Assembly: GCA_049315325.1 (NCBI GenBank)
Contig: JBMOKJ010000006.1
Location: 1-64,000 of the forward strand
Direction: 5' to 3'
DNA: 64,000 nucleotides
DNA from: CAXXIC01 sp049315325
Lineage (GTDB): Bacteria > Bacteroidota > Bacteroidia > Bacteroidales > UBA7332
Positions 28,557 to 37,627 of the stretch are shown here, piece after piece. The stretch's first letter is position 1. Each line of letters begins with the position of its first letter. The notes under the pieces were generated by a model. That model was not told the DNA's origin. It did no database searches and saw nothing but the letters and a program-made list of their open reading frames with translations. The position numbers and the translations under genes were made by a program.

Positions 28557-31500
28557 ACTCTTTCTTCTTTCGGTATTCGCTGGGTAGTTCTCCAAAGTGT
28601 TCTTTAAATGTAGTGCTAAAGTATTGAGACGTGCTGAATCCCGCTTCTATTGCGATATCAGCGATTTTCTTAGTTGGATAATGAGTTAGCATCCATGCTG
28701 CTCTTTTCAATCGTATGGTCTGAATAAACTCATTAGGTGTTTGACCTACCAATGCCTTCATTTTTGTAAATAATGCTGTTCGGCTTAATCCTAATTCGGA
28801 GCACATCATTTGTACATCAAGCTTATCGTTAGCAATATTTGATTCGACCAATTCAATAGCCTTTTCAATAAAACGCTCATCTAACGGATTGTTGCTAGTC
28901 GTTTTGATGGAGGTTACAGGTTCTTTGGTAAATTTATCCTGAATAACTTTTCTATTGTGAAGAATGTTGCTGCATCTAGTAACTAAGATTTTGATATTGA
29001 ATGGCTTGCAAACATAATCATCCGCACCGCTTCTCAAGCCTTCAATGTTTTGTTCAACCGCAGTTTGCGCAGTTAGCAAAACAACAGGGATATGGCTTGT
29101 TTCGAAGTCATTTTTCAAGGTTGCGCACATTTCAATGCCCGACATCAGAGGCATCATTAAGTCACTCAAAATAATGTCAGGTTGGGTTTCGCGTGCTTTA
29201 GATAATCCTTCTAACCCATTCGCAGCCTCTTCAACCTGATATAGTGCACTGAAGATTTCGACAAGCATAAGTCGTAATTCCGTATCGTCCTCTACAATAA
29301 GAATTTTGGGCTTATTTGCATAGTATTTTTGTTGAACAGTTCTCACTTCTTCAACAAATTGCTCATCTATTTGGTCGATATGATTTAGTTGAGACTCATT
29401 TTCATCAATTAATTCAACATTTTCCTTTTCCAATAAATGGGTATCACCTATTTTTAAAATTACAGCAAAATCACTCCCAACATTCAATTCACTTTTAACC
29501 GTAATTTTTCCACCGTGTAAATCAACAATACCCTTAGCTAAAGCCAATCCGATGCCGGTTCCCGGTGTTGTATTGCCAATATTTTTATCGTTGTCGACTT
29601 GATAGAACTGTTCGAAAATTGCGTCGAGAAATTCTGGTGCAATGCCTTTCCCCGTATCTTTTACGCTTACACTTACGTTTTCTGACATCTTTTCAATACT
29701 GATTTCAATAGAACCTCCGCTCGGAGTGTGTTTAAAGGCATTAGAAATCAAATTATCAAAGCACTTTTGCAATTGTGCAGCATCAAACCAAACGGGAATT
29801 TCTTTTTCTATACTTGTGAAGTTGAGATTTATCTCTTTAGATTTAGCATATTCAACAAACTGGCTGTAAATTTCTTCTACAAATAAAACCAGATTTTGTT
29901 CCCTCGCCTTTATTCTCATAAATCCTTCATCCTGCTTCCGGAAATCCATCAATTCGGTGACGAGGTTCATCATTTTATTAGCATTTCGATGAATGCTGAT
30001 AATGTGATTGTAGATGTAAGGCGTAATTTTAGCCGACTGCATAAGCATATCCAATTGGCCGATAATAAGCGTAAGTGGTGTGCGGAATTCGTGAGAAATA
30101 TTGGTGAAAAAGCGCAATTTCCATTGGTGGGTAAGCTCTTTTAATTCTTTATCTTTTCTTTCGGCTTCCAAAGAATGTTTATAGATTCGTTTGGAATAAT
30201 TATATTCAAAAATGCCATAAGTGAGGCTAATAGCAAGTACGAAATAAAATAAATAAGCGTACCAAGATGCGTACCAAGGTGGATACACCTTTATTTGAAG
30301 CGATATCTCTGATGGATTATTTTTCAAAGCGAACCTATTTCTTACTTTCAGCGTATAATTACCACTTGGCAAGTTCATGTAAATAATGCTGTTCTTGGAA
30401 GAAAAATTATTCCATTGTTTGTCGTATCCTTCGAGCGTATATTGGAATAAATTCGGGTCAGATTCGATGTAATTGTCAGTCGCGAAAATGACTTCCAATA
30501 AGTTCTGTTTGTAATTGAGTGATATGCTTTTGGTAAAAGGTAATGCCTCTTTTAGAATGCCTGATTGATCATTAGCTTTAATCGTTGTATTGTTTATCTT
30601 TAATTGATAGAAATACATATTAAATGGTTTCCTGACTGTTGTTATATCCCTTTCGTTCAACGATGTTATTCCTTTTAATCCACCCATAAGGATTTCACCC
30701 TTATTGCTAAAAATGCATCCATATTTCATGGATACCAATGGAAATCCATTCTGCGAATTGTAATTGATACTTTTTTTAGTTTTCAAATCTATGATAGAAA
30801 TCCCAGAATTGGTTCCAGCTATCATTAATCCATTCGTGGTTTCCGAAAGACAACTTACGTAATCGTCCTCAAGCCCACTGTTATTATGGTTATACGTTAT
30901 AAATTTATTTGTCGATTTGTCTAAACGTGCAATACCTCCACCATATGAAGCAACCCAGATCTGCTTGTTAAAGTCCTGATGGATATCGTAAATGCTGGTA
31001 CTTTTATCAAAGGTGTAAGCAGACAGTTTTTTCGTATTAAGGTTTAATATTTGCAATTTATTACTAAAGTCAGATATCCATAGATTATCCTTTTCGTCAA
31101 CTAATATAGACGAGATGTAAAAATCATTTGGTTTGACAAACGAAATTTCTTTCGTTTTTGTGTCGATTTTAAAAATGCCGACAAAAGTGGAGAAAAGAAT
31201 ATCTTCTTTATACGGAATTATTTTAATGATAATGTCAGAAGCTTCCGGATAATTTTTGTTTTTTGATTTTGAAATTGAGAACCAATCAAATCGTTGGCTT
31301 TTAATATCGAAGTAACATAACCCGCCCATAAAAGTACCAATCCACAACCCCTCTTTCTTCTCATCATAGTAAATACATTTTAGGTAATTGCTTGATATCC
31401 CACTATTAGCAGTATTATAAAATCGCCCAGCAGCGGTTTTCCTGTCGTAAAAGTAAAGGCCTTTGTCGGAGGTACATGCCCAAATGTTGTTTCGTTTATC

Positions 31501-32550
31501 AACCGTTAAATTTATTACCGATGTCCAGGTTGAATTATTTGAGTCAATGTCAATGTTGCTAAAAAGCCTTGTGTCAGTATTGAAATAAGAAACACCTCCA
31601 TAAAAGGTTCCGAGCCAAATGGTGCCTTGCTTGTCTTTCATAAAACAACGGACATATAAATTCCGCAAACGGCGCGTGTCGTCTTTTGAATTTCCAAAGT
31701 GAGAAATTTCTCCGGTTGCAGGGTCAAATCGGTCTAATCCGAGCATCGTTCCAATCCAAATCATACCCGCATTATCTTCAATAACACAAGAGATATGATT
31801 GTTGATCAGCGATTTTGGATTTCTGGAATCACATGTCAAGTGTGTCAGCTTTCCTGAAGGGCTTAATTTCAATACACCTTCGTTGCGGGTGCTGAACCAG
31901 ATATTCTGTTTGCTGTCCTCGAAAATAGAAGAAGTCCGGGTGGTAGAGTTTATTATCTTGCTTATTTTCTTGTGAGAGTCAATCGCGTAAATGCCAGATT
32001 CGAATGTTCCCACATAAATTTTCCCGCTGATAGTTTGATACAAATAGGATAGGCGGCAAGAAGAAGAAAAAGTGTAGAAGATTGAAGTTTTGCCTTCATT
32101 GTATTGTAATATTTGATTGTCGACAATGGCAAAAAGGGCGTTTTTGTAAAAAAAGATGTTTGAAACAGATCTCCCTTTCAATATTTCTTTGGGAAAGACT
32201 GGATGATATTCCTCATTTTTTATATCGTACTCCAACACATTATCCCGTTGATTGAAGTAAATTAATCCAGCATGATTACCACAAATCACGTTGATGGAAT
32301 AAATATGTCCTACTCTTTTAGTAAAACTCAACGGGAATACTTCCTCCGTTTTAATTCCATTATATCGTAAGAAACCTTCGGTGGTGGAAAACCAAATTGT
32401 TCCATTTTCATCCTGATAAAGCGAAGTTATGGTTGGATGAAAAATGCCTTCGTCGATGGGCAGATGATTGAATTTGATGCTATTCTGCGTTGCTGAAATT
32501 GCAATACAACTGAATAATAAGCAAATTATTATAGGTAATGTTTTTCTCAT
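28555..32550 (-). CDS. Hybrid two-component system sensor/regulator (HTCS)
   Basis: One-protein signalling system that senses a glycan fragment in the periplasm and controls nearby glycan genes. Order of parts: signal peptide (1-21); about 700 residues of two-component-regulator propeller repeats (many TIWFSTTEG, MIWIGTMLG type motifs); Y_Y_Y-like beta-sandwich; one membrane segment about 762-782; HisKA with phospho-acceptor His820 in ISHEFRTP; HATPase with N-box NAFKHTPSGG and DTGKGIAP, GTGIGLALAKG; receiver with Asp1130 in SDLMMP and Lys in CKPF; AraC-type DNA-binding domain (about 1240-1328). The length of 1331 residues is usual. All key residues are present. It is convergent with the hydrolase cluster and divergent from a sugar permease, which makes both likely targets. 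The ligand is probably a xylose/uronate oligosaccharide by context only. Confidence 0.96.
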   Translation of the reverse strand: MRKTLPIIICLLFSCIAISATQNSIKFNHLPIDEGIFHPTITSLYQDENGTIWFSTTEGFLRYNGIKTEEVFPLSFTKRVGHIYSINVICGNHAGLIYFNQRDNVLEYDIKNEEYHPVFPKEILKGRSVSNIFFYKNALFAIVDNQILQYNEGKTSIFYTFSSSCRLSYLYQTISGKIYVGTFESGIYAIDSHKKISKIINSTTRTSSIFEDSKQNIWFSTRNEGVLKLSPSGKLTHLTCDSRNPKSLINNHISCVIEDNAGMIWIGTMLGLDRFDPATGEISHFGNSKDDTRRLRNLYVRCFMKDKQGTIWLGTFYGGVSYFNTDTRLFSNIDIDSNNSTWTSVINLTVDKRNNIWACTSDKGLYFYDRKTAAGRFYNTANSGISSNYLKCIYYDEKKEGLWIGTFMGGLCYFDIKSQRFDWFSISKSKNKNYPEASDIIIKIIPYKEDILFSTFVGIFKIDTKTKEISFVKPNDFYISSILVDEKDNLWISDFSNKLQILNLNTKKLSAYTFDKSTSIYDIHQDFNKQIWVASYGGGIARLDKSTNKFITYNHNNSGLEDDYVSCLSETTNGLMIAGTNSGISIIDLKTKKSINYNSQNGFPLVSMKYGCIFSNKGEILMGGLKGITSLNERDITTVRKPFNMYFYQLKINNTTIKANDQSGILKEALPFTKSISLNYKQNLLEVIFATDNYIESDPNLFQYTLEGYDKQWNNFSSKNSIIYMNLPSGNYTLKVRNRFALKNNPSEISLQIKVYPPWYASWYAYLFYFVLAISLTYGIFEYNYSKRIYKHSLEAERKDKELKELTHQWKLRFFTNISHEFRTPLTLIIGQLDMLMQSAKITPYIYNHIISIHRNANKMMNLVTELMDFRKQDEGFMRIKAREQNLVLFVEEIYSQFVEYAKSKEINLNFTSIEKEIPVWFDAAQLQKCFDNLISNAFKHTPSGGSIEISIEKMSENVSVSVKDTGKGIAPEFLDAIFEQFYQVDNDKNIGNTTPGTGIGLALAKGIVDLHGGKITVKSELNVGSDFAVILKIGDTHLLEKENVELIDENESQLNHIDQIDEQFVEEVRTVQQKYYANKPKILIVEDDTELRLMLVEIFSALYQVEEAANGLEGLSKARETQPDIILSDLMMPLMSGIEMCATLKNDFETSHIPVVLLTAQTAVEQNIEGLRSGADDYVCKPFNIKILVTRCSNILHNRKVIQDKFTKEPVTSIKTTSNNPLDERFIEKAIELVESNIANDKLDVQMMCSELGLSRTALFTKMKALVGQTPNEFIQTIRLKRAAWMLTHYPTKKIADIAIEAGFSTSQYFSTTFKEHFGELPSEYRKKKE

Positions 32551-32580
32551 TTTTCAAAATAATCAACAATCATAAGCTTA

Positions 32581-32588
32581 CAAATATA
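32581..32588 (-). promoter_or_regulatory. Candidate -7 element for the HTCS gene
   Basis: On the minus strand the sequence reads TATATTTG, matching the Bacteroidota -7 consensus TAnnTTTG, 30 bp ahead of the HTCS ATG. No clear TTTG element is seen at the -33 position. Confidence 0.45.
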
Positions 32589-32632
32589 GCGATATATTTA
32601 TTCCTTTTGAAATCTAAATAGCTGATTTTATA

Positions 32633-32704
32633 ATTTGTACGATTATATACAAGGATTTGTACGATTGCGAAAATGCTTGCACACAAATCGCAGTATGTTT
32701 GCAC
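32633..32704 (+). promoter_or_regulatory. Direct-repeat operator candidate between HTCS and permease genes
   Basis: ATTTGTACGATT occurs twice, identically, at 32633-32644 and 32655-32666, a 22-bp period (about two helical turns). Two weaker TTGCAC copies follow at 32677-32682 and 32699-32704, giving TTGYAC starts at 32635, 32657, 32677 and 32699. Direct repeats about two turns apart are the usual target of AraC-type domains such as the one in the adjacent HTCS. The last copy overlaps the candidate -7 box of the permease gene. Confidence 0.6.
32694..32701 (+). promoter_or_regulatory. Candidate -7 element for the sugar permease gene
   Basis: TATGTTTG fits TAnnTTTG. It lies 64 bp before the permease ATG, with the strong direct repeats 28-61 bp upstream, a typical activator position. 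A TTG at 32677 is somewhat close for a -33 box (14-bp gap). Confidence 0.4.
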
Positions 32705-32765
32705 CAATGTAATTCATAGTGTAGCAGTGTCTTAATTCATTATAATCACTAAGTCTAATAAAACA

Positions 32766-33947
32766 ATGGAAAACCAAAAAAACACATTTACAATTCTACC
32801 CGTTTTTCTTGCATTTTTTATCATGGGGTTTTGTGATATAATAGGCAAGGCCTCTGATTATATCAAAGCTGATTTTCATTTAAGCGATGGAATTACAGGA
32901 TTTCTACCATCCATGGTTTTTATCTGGTTTTTGGTTTTTTCTATTCCAACTGGTAGCTTGATGAACAAGTTGGGTCGGAAAAATACCGTGTTAGTGAGCA
33001 TGGTTGTCACAATTCTTGGACTTTTAATCCCACTAATCATTTATAACTTATATAGCTGTCTCGTTTCATTTGCATTGATAGGGATTGGTAATGCAATTTT
33101 GCAAGTTTCGCTTAATCCACTTTTAGCAAATGTGGTTAGTAATGAAAAATTAACTAGTAGCTTGACAGTCGGACAAGTTGTTAAAGCGGTATCATCTTTG
33201 TTCGGTCCATTTATACTTTCTTTGGCGTTTGCGCAATTCAATGGACATTGGTACTATGCACTACCTTTACTTGGTGTACTCACTATCGTTTCTTCCATTT
33301 GGCTATTATCTGTAAAGATAGACAGGGAGCAGGCGGCAAGTACAGCGGTTTCCTTCAAAGCCGCATTTTCGTTATTGAAATCACCGGTTGTTTTTTTATG
33401 TTTCCTCGGAATCTTATTTGTGGTAGGTGTAGATGTCGGTATTAATTATGTCGGATCAAAACTTCTTATTGGACGCTGTGGAGAACCAACCACTACATCT
33501 GCTGCACAGACTGCTTATTTCGCTTGTCGCACATTCGGTGCTTTACTTGGAGCCTTTTTGTTGGTGAGAGTAAACGAAGCAAAATATTTTAAACTAAACA
33601 TTCTGCTTGCAATTGCAGCTTTAGGTTCCTTGTTCTTTATTAGCGGTGGTACTGTGTGGAGTAAAACATTTATTGTGGCATTAGTGGGCATTATTGGCTT
33701 TGCTTGTGCCAGCATTTTCCCTATCATCTACTCCAAAGCCATAAAGGCTATGCCCGATAAAGCCAATGAAATATCAGGTTTAATGATCACTGGAGTTTCG
33801 GGTGGTGCCCTCATCCCTGCATTGATGGGTGGATTAACCTCAGTGACCGATGGTGTAGGAATGTATGCTCAAACTGGTTCGCTCATTGTAGTGCTGGGTT
33901 GTATGCTTTACCTGCTTGGCCTTTCGTTTGTAAAAGTTAAATATTAA
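32766..33947 (+). CDS. MFS sugar permease, FucP/GlcP-like
   Basis: Inner-membrane sugar:proton symporter of the fucose/glucose permease type: 393 residues with about 12 hydrophobic segments. The N-terminal half contains FLAFFIMGFCDIIG and the cytoplasmic loop MNKLGRKN between helices 2 and 3, and VSLNPLLANV lies in helix 4. It is the only complete transporter near the cluster and probably imports the monosaccharide or short product released by the GH39/GH43/GH3/GH67 enzymes; xylose or a uronate is a guess from context. Transcribed divergently from the HTCS gene, with a shared regulatory gap of 215 bp. Confidence 0.85.
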   Translation: MENQKNTFTILPVFLAFFIMGFCDIIGKASDYIKADFHLSDGITGFLPSMVFIWFLVFSIPTGSLMNKLGRKNTVLVSMVVTILGLLIPLIIYNLYSCLVSFALIGIGNAILQVSLNPLLANVVSNEKLTSSLTVGQVVKAVSSLFGPFILSLAFAQFNGHWYYALPLLGVLTIVSSIWLLSVKIDREQAASTAVSFKAAFSLLKSPVVFLCFLGILFVVGVDVGINYVGSKLLIGRCGEPTTTSAAQTAYFACRTFGALLGAFLLVRVNEAKYFKLNILLAIAALGSLFFISGGTVWSKTFIVALVGIIGFACASIFPIIYSKAIKAMPDKANEISGLMITGVSGGALIPALMGGLTSVTDGVGMYAQTGSLIVVLGCMLYLLGLSFVKVKY

Positions 33948-33986
33948 TTCAATCAATTCATAAATCATTATCAAAAAACAGAAATT

Positions 33987-36434
33987 ATGAAATCAAAAAC
34001 TAGACACCTTGCACTTATTTTCTTTCTATTGTCTGCGGTTCTGACTGTAAATGCCGTGACATACACATGGAATGGCGGTACTTCTACAAGTTGGGCCGTT
34101 GCAGCAAACTGGACTCCAACTAGAACAACTCCTGCAACCTCTGATGATATTGTTATAACTCCTTCATCTGGTGCTACAATATCTATCACCAGTGTACCTG
34201 CTCAGACAATCAATAGTTTAACCATTAATGGTACAGGAACTGTGACTATGTCCGGAGGCACAAGTATTCTTACAATTACCAATTCGCTTGCGGTTAACTC
34301 TGGAAATACCTTGGATGTTAGTACAATAAGATTGGCAGGTATCACAACTATATCTGGAACTGGAGTTCTAAAAACTGGAAATTCAGTTCCCTTTCCAACG
34401 GGTAAAACATATACGTTTGATGTTGTTTTAAATGGCTCAGCAACTCAGTCAGTTAATGGAACCTTCAATAACTTAACCATTGATAATTCAACATCAATTA
34501 ATTCAGTTGCCGTATGGGCTGGAGGAGGTGACATAACTGTCAGCGGAACATTAACACTTAGTAGGGGAATACTTGCCGGTAATGCTTCAATGGATCTTAT
34601 GACAGGAACACCAAGAAATATCATTATGAATGCCGGCTCAACAATAGTAGGTGGTAGTAGTAGCAGTTATATTTTGGCAGCTGGTCCTGTTGGAAGTGCT
34701 TATTTTAGAAGAAAGAGTGTTGGTACCACTTCATTGCTATATCCGATTGGTACAGCAGCCGGATATACACCACTTACCATAAAAAATAACAGCGGGAATC
34801 CAGATATTACCGTAAAATTAAAACGAACATTAACAAACCCTTCGGCAGACGTAACCAAAGTGGTGAATCTGGAATGGTCGGTGACAAGTTCAGTCGCTAC
34901 TACAGCCGACATTACTTTTCAGTTTAATGGTTCCAATATGGGTAGCCAATATGATGTGACATCTACTAATGATTTGGGCAACTATAAGTCATCAACCTAT
35001 TCATCAACTTCAGTAGGCACAGCCACCAGCCTTGGCAATAATAACTATTCTGTATCGGCTACTGGTTTGAGTTTACCAATTAATACTGCAAGTTATTATT
35101 ATGTTGCTAATTCAAGCATATTATCTTCGATGGCAGCTCCTGGTGCTCCCACTATTGGTGCTGCAACGACCGGTCCTAGTGGTACTCAAGCATCCGTTAC
35201 TTTTACTCCTCCTACCACCGGAGGCTCTGTTACATATTATACGGTTACATCCAATCCGGGAGCTAAAACTGGAGGAGGAACATCAAGTCCTATTGTTGTA
35301 ACCGGACTAACAAATGGAACAGCTTACACGTTTACTGTTACAGCTACAAACGGTGTAGGTACGAGTACGGCAAGTGGTGCATCGGCATCAATTACCACTA
35401 GTGCGGTTACAACACCTTTGCAACCGACAAATATTGTTGCTACTCCCGGAAATGGACAAGTCACACTAACCTTTACTGCACCGTCTGGGACAATTACTAA
35501 TTATAAATATTCATTAGATGGTGGTTATACATTTACTTCAGCTGGAGTTGCTACAAGCCCGATTAACATTACCGGATTAACCAATGGTACTATCTATAAT
35601 TTGGCCTTATTGGCAGTAAATGCTTCAGGAGATGGTCAGGCGGTCAATGCAGGAGTTGTAACACCTTCAACTACTCCGGCAGCTCCATCCATTACTGGAA
35701 TTACAGCGGGAAATGGTCAATTGTCTGTGGTATTTACAGCTGGAAGTAGTAATGGAGCAGCCATTTTAAATTATAAATATTCTACCAATGGTGGTTCGAC
35801 ATTTACAGCTTGTTCTCCTGCTCAGCTAACGAGCCCAATAGTAATAACCGGACTGACCAATGGTACTTCGTACAATGTGCAGATTATAGCAGTGAATGCT
35901 AAAGGTGATGGGACTGCTACTGCAAGTACAGCAGCTACTCCAAAAGGCACTCAAACTATCACTTGGTCTCAGGATTTTAGTAATGTAAGCAAATACGATG
36001 AATTAGATTTGACCGCATCATCAGATGGTGATGGCGCAATCACTTATTCTTTCGTCCCACTTAATTCAAGTCCTGAAGGGGGTATTCTTATTGCTGGAGC
36101 CCATGCGAAATGGATGTTGTTGGGAGAATATACACTAACAGCTACTGCTGCTGCAACTGCTACTTATAATTCAGCAACGTTGGATAAGACAGTAATCATT
36201 GATCAGACGACCAAAATATCGAATGTAGTAGAGTCGAACAATTTGATTGTTTCAGGTAAATCAATTACTATGTCTGAAGTTGGAGCTATTCAAATTTTGA
36301 ATGCGCAAGGAGCTCTAATCTATCAAGCAAAAGGTGTCGCCAAAGTAAATACTAATTTGCAAAGTGGTATGTATGTAGTACGCTTTATCAATTTAAAGGG
36401 TTTAACTACCGTAAAGAAAATTGCAATTCGATAA
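33987..36434 (+). CDS. Secreted Fn3-repeat protein with type IX secretion sorting domain
   Basis: Exported surface or released protein of unknown role. Parts in order: signal peptide (1-23); opening motif TYTWNGGTSTSWAVAANW (about 26-43), typical of beta-helix/adhesin-like secreted proteins; a Ser/Thr/Gly-rich beta region to about 380; three fibronectin-III domains (382-472, 475-560, 563-652), each with the TGLTNGT-x-Y turn; a further beta domain; and a C-terminal type A sorting domain (about 735-815; IQILNAQGALIYQ, LQSGMYVVRF, ending KKIAIR). The sorting domain is the substrate signal for the type IX machinery encoded at 40563-47366. No catalytic domain is recognised. The gene starts 39 bp after the permease gene. 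Confidence 0.82.
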   Translation: MKSKTRHLALIFFLLSAVLTVNAVTYTWNGGTSTSWAVAANWTPTRTTPATSDDIVITPSSGATISITSVPAQTINSLTINGTGTVTMSGGTSILTITNSLAVNSGNTLDVSTIRLAGITTISGTGVLKTGNSVPFPTGKTYTFDVVLNGSATQSVNGTFNNLTIDNSTSINSVAVWAGGGDITVSGTLTLSRGILAGNASMDLMTGTPRNIIMNAGSTIVGGSSSSYILAAGPVGSAYFRRKSVGTTSLLYPIGTAAGYTPLTIKNNSGNPDITVKLKRTLTNPSADVTKVVNLEWSVTSSVATTADITFQFNGSNMGSQYDVTSTNDLGNYKSSTYSSTSVGTATSLGNNNYSVSATGLSLPINTASYYYVANSSILSSMAAPGAPTIGAATTGPSGTQASVTFTPPTTGGSVTYYTVTSNPGAKTGGGTSSPIVVTGLTNGTAYTFTVTATNGVGTSTASGASASITTSAVTTPLQPTNIVATPGNGQVTLTFTAPSGTITNYKYSLDGGYTFTSAGVATSPINITGLTNGTIYNLALLAVNASGDGQAVNAGVVTPSTTPAAPSITGITAGNGQLSVVFTAGSSNGAAILNYKYSTNGGSTFTACSPAQLTSPIVITGLTNGTSYNVQIIAVNAKGDGTATASTAATPKGTQTITWSQDFSNVSKYDELDLTASSDGDGAITYSFVPLNSSPEGGILIAGAHAKWMLLGEYTLTATAAATATYNSATLDKTVIIDQTTKISNVVESNNLIVSGKSITMSEVGAIQILNAQGALIYQAKGVAKVNTNLQSGMYVVRFINLKGLTTVKKIAIR

Positions 36435-36532
36435 TTTAATATTTATAACACCAGAAATTGCTTTTTCAAGGTACAGAAAAATGAGGTTTTAAGGAAGCCA
36501 CTTAATGTGGCGTAAATAATGTGTGTTTATTT

Positions 36533-36568
36533 AAAAGTCACCTTAGATGTGAATCTAGGGTGACTTTT
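36533..36568 (+). terminator. Hairpin terminator 1 of 3
   Basis: AAAAGTCACCTTAGAT (36533-36548) pairs with ATCTAGGGTGACTTTT (36553-36568), 16 bp with one G-U pair and a GTGA loop. It probably ends the transcript of the Fn3-repeat gene, 98 bp after its stop codon. Confidence 0.7.
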
Positions 36569-36750
36569 CACAATTTAATTTTTATTTATTTGAATATGAT
36601 AGTTTTGTGCATTACTTAATAACATTGAATCAAAATCAGCCACTAATTTAGCTAATAGGTCAAATAAAGGCTGTTTTTAGAGAGTAATAGTCATTAACTT
36701 GGATTTCAGATGTTTTTAAGTTTAATGATTGTGTGTTTATTAGTGTGTTT

Positions 36751-36784
36751 AAGCCGTCTTGCATGAGAATGTAGGGCGGTTTTT
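36751..36784 (+). terminator. Hairpin terminator 2 of 3
   Basis: CCGTCTTGCAT (36754-36764) pairs with ATGTAGGGCGG (36769-36779) through a GAGA tetraloop, with three G-U pairs, followed by TTTTT. No gene lies between it and the preceding hairpin. Confidence 0.6.
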
Positions 36785-36913
36785 GCCTATTAATTTGGAT
36801 AATAAAAATACTAACCCCAACAATTTGACGTTAATATCGTTTACGATAAGCTGTATTAAATACTCATTCTCCGACACTACTAATTTGAATTATTTTTGAG
36901 CAAAGTCGGAGAC

Positions 36914-36951
36914 GAAAGCTTCAAAGGGTTGCCTTTGGAGCTTTTCTTTTT
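36914..36951 (+). terminator. Hairpin terminator 3 of 3
   Basis: A 13-14 bp stem (36914-36927 with 36932-36945, one G-U plus a terminal G-U) closes on a GTTG loop and is followed by CTTTTT. Again no upstream gene accounts for it. Confidence 0.65.
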
Positions 36952-36977
36952 ACGCGAAAATATTTTTCATTCACCAA

Positions 36978-37241
36978 ACCCCAATGATCACTTTATCTGA
37001 TTCTTAGATTAATTTGGTTGTCAAAGATTATTACACTGACGAATCATTCTGTAGGGATAACTCTGACGGTCTGAATCTGTGGCGTTTATACAATCTTTTT
37101 ACAGGGGCAAACAAAATGAGCTATATTGATTCTTTTCTTGATAAAGGTGCAGGATGTAGTCAATTCTTAACAGAAATAAAAAATGCTCTTGCAAATGACC
37201 ATTTCATTGGTTCTTGGAGTAAAATTGGCCAAATGAATTGA
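36978..37241 (+). pseudogene. Remnant of a DUF3871-type gene (C-terminal end)
   Basis: In one frame the sequence reads PMITLSDS, then TAG at 37005, then INLVVKDYYTDESFCRD and, further on, LNLWRLYNLFTGANK and SYIDSFLDK to a stop at 37239. From memory of the family this matches the conserved C-terminus of DUF3871 proteins, in which a Gln codon replaces the TAG. DUF3871 genes are carried by Bacteroidota plasmids, phages and integrative elements. The N-terminal three quarters (full proteins are about 320 residues) are absent. There is no proper start codon, so this is a dead fragment, 190 bp from a tRNA gene. Confidence 0.7.
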
Positions 37242-37375
37242 ATCTCTGCAATATTCAATGATACGGTTTCTTATCATTGATTTTTGAGTTGAGGGGGGTG
37301 CTATTTTTAGCAGCTCCTAATTGCTAATATCAATAGATGGAGTATTGAAAAATGTTTCAGTAGTGTCTCAGTAGT

Positions 37376-37426
37376 AAAAAAATAATCCTCGATAATTAGC
37401 TGTATATTAGCTTCTTATCGAGGATT
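37376..37426 (-). terminator. Terminator of the tRNA-Leu gene
   Basis: AATCCTCGATAA (37384-37395) pairs with TTATCGAGGATT (37415-37426), a perfect 12-bp stem. On the minus strand it is followed by a run of seven T (37376-37382 as A on the plus strand). It begins 5 bp beyond the tRNA 3' end. Confidence 0.8.
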
Positions 37427-37431
37427 TAGAG

Positions 37432-37515
37432 TACCCAGAGCCGGGATCGAACCGGCATGGAAGTGAATCCACTGGTGTTTGAGACCAGCGCGTCTACCAA
37501 TTCCGCCATCTGGGC
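37432..37515 (-). tRNA. tRNA-Leu (anticodon CAA)
   Basis: The reverse complement folds as a class II tRNA. The acceptor GCCCAGA pairs with TCTGGGT, the D arm contains AATTGGTAGACGC, the anticodon stem CTGGT/ACCAG encloses the loop CTCAAAC (anticodon CAA, reading UUG), there is a long variable arm (TGGA...TCCA), and the T arm reads GCCGGTTCGATCCCGGC. The 3' CCA is not encoded. It has its own promoter upstream and a hairpin terminator downstream. Confidence 0.95.
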
Positions 37516-37528
37516 ATTTTTAACGGTG

Positions 37529-37558
37529 CAAAGGTACGCTATTTTTTCGGAAAACAAA
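37529..37558 (-). promoter_or_regulatory. Promoter of tRNA-Leu
   Basis: On the minus strand TTTG (37555-37558) and TACCTTTG (37529-37536) are separated by 18 bp, a near-perfect match to the Bacteroidota -33/-7 promoter. The -7 box ends 13 bp before the tRNA 5' end. Confidence 0.75.
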
Positions 37559-37592
37559 AAGTCAGTCTATCTTTTTTGTAAAAAAGTGTGGT

Positions 37593-37627
37593 TTTGATGC
37601 ATATTTGACAATTTGATATTATCTTTA
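37593..37627 (+). promoter_or_regulatory. Candidate promoter of the mannose-1-phosphate guanylyltransferase gene
   Basis: TTTG at 37593-37596 and TATCTTTA at 37620-37627 (one mismatch to TAnnTTTG) with a 23-bp gap, 39 bp before the chosen ATG. It lies almost back to back with the tRNA promoter. Confidence 0.4.

Larger units (their letters stand above)
36435..36979. other. Non-coding stretch with three hairpin terminators
   Basis: No convincing gene in about 545 bp. AT-rich sequence holds three separate hairpin-plus-T-run structures (listed individually) and an 8-bp inverted repeat TCTCCGAC/GTCGGAGA at 36868-36875 and 36905-36912. Only the first hairpin is explained by the upstream gene. Confidence 0.6.

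Noticed and set aside
37320..37386. A short frame reading IANINRWSIEKCF, reminiscent of the R-W-x-I-E block near the end of IS4-type transposases
   Set aside because: Only about a dozen residues, with spacing two residues off and the expected downstream Lys missing; no terminal repeats were found.
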